Assembly (NCBI GenBank): GCA_016703265.1
Contig: JADJCK010000003.1
Location: forward strand, 496,001-560,000
DNA length: 64,000 nucleotides
Reading direction: 5' to 3'
Source of the DNA: a bacterium
GTDB lineage: Bacteria; Krumholzibacteriota; Krumholzibacteriia; LZORAL124-64-63
Shown here: positions 61,686-64,000 of the stretch, in pieces
How positions within the stretch are numbered: the first letter of the stretch is position 1
Layout of the letters: each line of letters opens with the position of its first letter
The notes under the pieces: model-generated
Told to the model about the DNA's origin: nothing
The model's database searches: none
What the model saw: only the letters and a program-made list of their open reading frames with translations
Translations under genes and position numbers: made by a program

Positions 61686-63501
61686 GGTAATCCAGTGGCT
61701 TGCGGTAGATCGGGTCGCCTGCCTGATCGTGGCAGATCAGGCACAGGTTCACGGCCAGGACACGCCGGGCCTCTTCGGCGCCGAGCGGCCTGGCCCCTTC
61801 GCGGCTCATGGCCGCATGGGCGCTGATGCCGCCGTCATCCTCGTGCAGGAAGCCGTCGAGCGGCTTGCGCGGGTCCTTCTCGCAGAGCAGCGTGCCGCGC
61901 AGCTGCCCGCGCTCCACCACGTGCTGGCCGAAGCCAAGGAAGGCCGGGTTGCCGTGGCACTCGCTGCAGCCCACGGCGCGCGTGCCCGTGTTGTGGCCGA
62001 AGAAGGGCGCGAAGCGCAGCTGCTTGCGGCCGCGGAACGTCGCCACATCCTCGTCGCGCGAGAGCGAGCCGTCCTCCTCGACCACGTTGATGAACGTCTG
62101 GCAGCCCGGCGTCACGGTGCCGATGCGGCCGTGCGTATCGACGGCCAGCGGGAACGGATACAGCGCGCGCACGTCCTCGGTCTCGCTGAACGAGCCGCGT
62201 GTGGCACGCCCGGCCAGGTAATCCCAGCCGTACTCGCTCTTGTCGTAGGTGGTGTGGCAGCCGTAGCACTGCACCACCGTGCGCGAATGGCAGGCGTGGC
62301 ACTCCAGGCGCTCGTGGCCGGCGACGGTGTGCGCCGGCGTGCCGGTCACGACCGGGCTGCGCAACACGCGGCCGCTCCGCTTGAGCAGCACGCCCACGCG
62401 GCCGTCATCGTCGAACACGTTCGAGTAGGGGCGCCCCTTTCCCGTCAACGCCACGCGCGCGCCGGCGGGCAGGCGCGCGCCGTACTGCCGGGCCTCGCGC
62501 ACGGGCTGTTCGTGCTCGCGCCAGGCCGTCGCGAAGCGCGGTCCTTCGAGGCCGTTGCCGTGGCAGTCGTCGCAGCCGATCTCCAGCTGCCCGTGCATGC
62601 CCGGCGAGGCGTAGCCTTCGCCCATCACCTCGCGCGAGGTGTGGCAGTCGATGCACTCCATGCCGGCGGCGAAGTGCACGTCGGGCATGATGTGCGAGTA
62701 GTTGCGGCCGTCGCTGCCGGGCAGCGGGCCGGGCAGGCCGTTTTTCGTCGGCACGAGGCCGTTGTTGCCGTCGTTGAGGCCCTGGTAGGCCAGCGCCACG
62801 CGGCCGCTGCGGTGATGGCAGCGCGTGCAGGCCTCCATGGTCGGCAGCCCTTCCATCGCGTGCGTGCGGCTGTGGGGGGCGCGACCGCGCATCGTCGGGT
62901 CGCCGCCGTGGTACTGCGCATCGTCGGCGTACGGGAAGTGGCAGGCCGCGCAACCGGCCGCGTGGCCGGCGCCGTCGACGGCCTCGTTCTGCTTCGCCAC
63001 ATGGCAACGCGCGCAGAACTTGCGGTAGAGGTCGCCCGAGAGGTTGTCCAGGCCGATGACCGACGTGTGCGGAAGCGGCGCGCCGTCGAGGTCGTGCAGC
63101 GTTGCGCCTCTTGTCGCGTAGGTGACGCTGTCGCGCTCGCCTTCCCATGTCGCCTGGATCTGCGCGATCATGCCGGCGTTCGTGTACATCTGGCTGCTGC
63201 GCATGCGTTCGAGCTGGTGCGCGTGGCAGCCGCCGCAACCGCGCTCCCAGCGACCGGCATACGAAGGGTCGGCCAGCCCGAAGATGCCGCGGTGGGCACC
63301 CTCCTTGTCGCGCGCGGCCGGGTTGCCGCCGTGGCAGCTGATGCAGCCGTCGTGCGAAGGCGAGGCGGTTTCCAGCCCCTGGTGGCAATCGAGGCAGCGC
63401 TCGCGGGATTCGGCGGAATTGGCGTCGCTTCCGCACGCCCCCAGCCAGGGCAGCAGGGCGACCAGGCACAGAACGGTGGCAATGCCGGTGTACGTGCGCA
63501 T
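61636..63501 (-). CDS. Dodecahaem c-type cytochrome lipoprotein (ExtM position)
   Basis: This 621-residue protein has a lipobox LPWLGAC (about residue 23) and twelve CxxCH sites, among them CLDCHQG, CISCHGG, CGGCHAH, CTRCHHR, CIDCHTS, CDDCHGN, CHACHSR, CYGCHTT and CLICHDQ. It could be a surface or periplasmic conductor for metalloid or metal reduction. The ATG at 63501 was chosen because it starts the lipoprotein signal. It is first in the cluster and thus placed as ExtM. Confidence 0.82.
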   Translation of the reverse strand: MRTYTGIATVLCLVALLPWLGACGSDANSAESRERCLDCHQGLETASPSHDGCISCHGGNPAARDKEGAHRGIFGLADPSYAGRWERGCGGCHAHQLERMRSSQMYTNAGMIAQIQATWEGERDSVTYATRGATLHDLDGAPLPHTSVIGLDNLSGDLYRKFCARCHVAKQNEAVDGAGHAAGCAACHFPYADDAQYHGGDPTMRGRAPHSRTHAMEGLPTMEACTRCHHRSGRVALAYQGLNDGNNGLVPTKNGLPGPLPGSDGRNYSHIMPDVHFAAGMECIDCHTSREVMGEGYASPGMHGQLEIGCDDCHGNGLEGPRFATAWREHEQPVREARQYGARLPAGARVALTGKGRPYSNVFDDDGRVGVLLKRSGRVLRSPVVTGTPAHTVAGHERLECHACHSRTVVQCYGCHTTYDKSEYGWDYLAGRATRGSFSETEDVRALYPFPLAVDTHGRIGTVTPGCQTFINVVEEDGSLSRDEDVATFRGRKQLRFAPFFGHNTGTRAVGCSECHGNPAFLGFGQHVVERGQLRGTLLCEKDPRKPLDGFLHEDDGGISAHAAMSREGARPLGAEEARRVLAVNLCLICHDQAGDPIYRKPLDYHALDDTLHRRLLAAGR

Positions 63502-63742
63502 GGCGCTAATATAGGAGGCGGAAGGTCGTGGAGCGCAGGGAAAACACAAACTCAGGATGCCGTAATTTTGCAAATGGAAAGCAGTTGCAACGTTTTGCGA
63601 GGCCGGCGCCGGCCGACTGCAGGGGTCAGGATGCGGCCGTCTCGCAGTGACGGGGTTGCCGGGAGGCGACCTTTGGGTCCGCGATCACGATAACCCTTTG
63701 TCCTGTTGTTTCTTAGCACTGCGACTGCGATTATGGGAACTG

Positions 63743-63758
63743 CTGATTATATAGTCAG
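63743..63758. promoter_or_regulatory. Palindrome upstream of moaC
   Basis: CTGATTATATAGTCAG is a 16-bp palindrome with one mismatched pair; TATATA sits in its centre as a possible -10. It lies 39 nt before the moaC ATG, in a gap of 296 nt shared with the divergent cytochrome gene at 63501. It may be an operator or a promoter for either gene. Confidence 0.45.
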
Positions 63759-63797
63759 GACGCGCGCTGACCTGTCCCGTGACGCGAAGGACTGCCC

Positions 63798-64000
63798 ATG
63801 ATCGATGTGAGCTCCAAGCCCGACAGCCTGCGTACCGCCACCGCGCGCGCCATCCTGCGGGGATCACCCGCTGCCATCGAGCGCCTGCGCGCGCGCAGCC
63901 TGCCCAAGGGCGATGCGCTGGAAGTGGCGCGCGCCAGTGCCGCCCTGGCCGTCAAGCAGGTGCCGCTGCTCATCCCCTATTGCCACCCCATCCGCGTTGA
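63798..64000 (+). CDS. moaC: Cyclic pyranopterin monophosphate synthase MoaC (3' end outside window)
   Basis: The visible 67 residues match MoaC: MIDVSSKPDSLRTATARA, then PKGDALEVARASAALAVKQVPLLIPYCHPIRV with the conserved Lys and the CHP motif. MoaC makes cPMP, the first intermediate of molybdenum cofactor. It reads away from the cytochrome cluster and may support a molybdoenzyme elsewhere. The gene is cut by the window end. Confidence 0.92.
   Translation, partial: MIDVSSKPDSLRTATARAILRGSPAAIERLRARSLPKGDALEVARASAALAVKQVPLLIPYCHPIRV

Overview
The window is about two-thirds G+C, densely coding, and has no rRNA, tRNA or CRISPR that I could find. Menaquinone-type UbiX/UbiD/UbiE genes, many multihaem c-type cytochromes, beta-barrel proteins and lipoproteins point to a Gram-negative, respiratory, didermic bacterium. 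A non-cyanobacterial Kai locus, an Ext-type metalloid-reduction cluster and a recurrent C-terminal tag on secreted proteins fit an uncultivated lineage near the FCB group or the former Deltaproteobacteria. That placement is inference only.

Layout. 1-6.8 kb: a timing and signalling locus (histidine kinase, receiver, KaiA-like receiver protein, KaiB, KaiC, hybrid kinase, receiver), nearly all overlapping and on the + strand. 6.8-16.5 kb: UshA-like phosphoesterase, YgiQ radical-SAM enzyme, a frameshifted DUF4143 ATPase, SnoaL protein, Rho (one-base frame break), a hydroxyacid dehydrogenase and a DEAD-box helicase. 16.5-23 kb: CopA and UbiX, then an HNH protein on the opposite strand, then UbiE and UbiD (UbiD frame broken). 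23-31 kb: LysR regulator, HDOD-receiver-GGDEF protein, ACT protein, 5'-nucleotidase, a membrane protein and an isocitrate-dehydrogenase-like enzyme. 31.2-32.4 kb: an insertion sequence with 27-bp terminal inverted repeats. 32.4-38.9 kb: MvhD-like protein, M48 lipoprotein, Bax-inhibitor-like protein, coiled-coil protein, cation efflux protein and two tagged secreted proteins. 38.8-39.9 kb: no supportable gene. 39.9-43 kb: HU, Rrf2 regulator, CysK and a third tagged secreted protein.

43-63.5 kb reads as a metalloid-handling and extracytoplasmic electron-transfer island. It holds ExtJ and ExtKL; a porin/FMN-binding/PepSY-like/ApbE flavin module; an ArsR-permease-thioredoxin-CcdA-ArsF operon; an ArsR-ACR3-ArsC operon; a LysR gene divergent from ExtH-ExtI; and an opposing run whose order matches ExtM-N-O-P-Q-S (12-haem lipoprotein, 8-haem cytochrome, Rieske protein, cytochrome b, membrane subunit, tetrahaem cytochrome). 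The ExtKL frame contains an internal TGA followed at 16 nt by a perfect hairpin, so it is a strong selenocysteine candidate. The window ends inside moaC.

The observations most worth following are the KaiA-like/KaiB/KaiC locus, the candidate selenoprotein ExtKL, the C-terminal W/F-x-x-x-K-A-x-F/Y-R tag shared by three unrelated secreted proteins, and the four frame breaks in conserved genes, which may be consensus errors.
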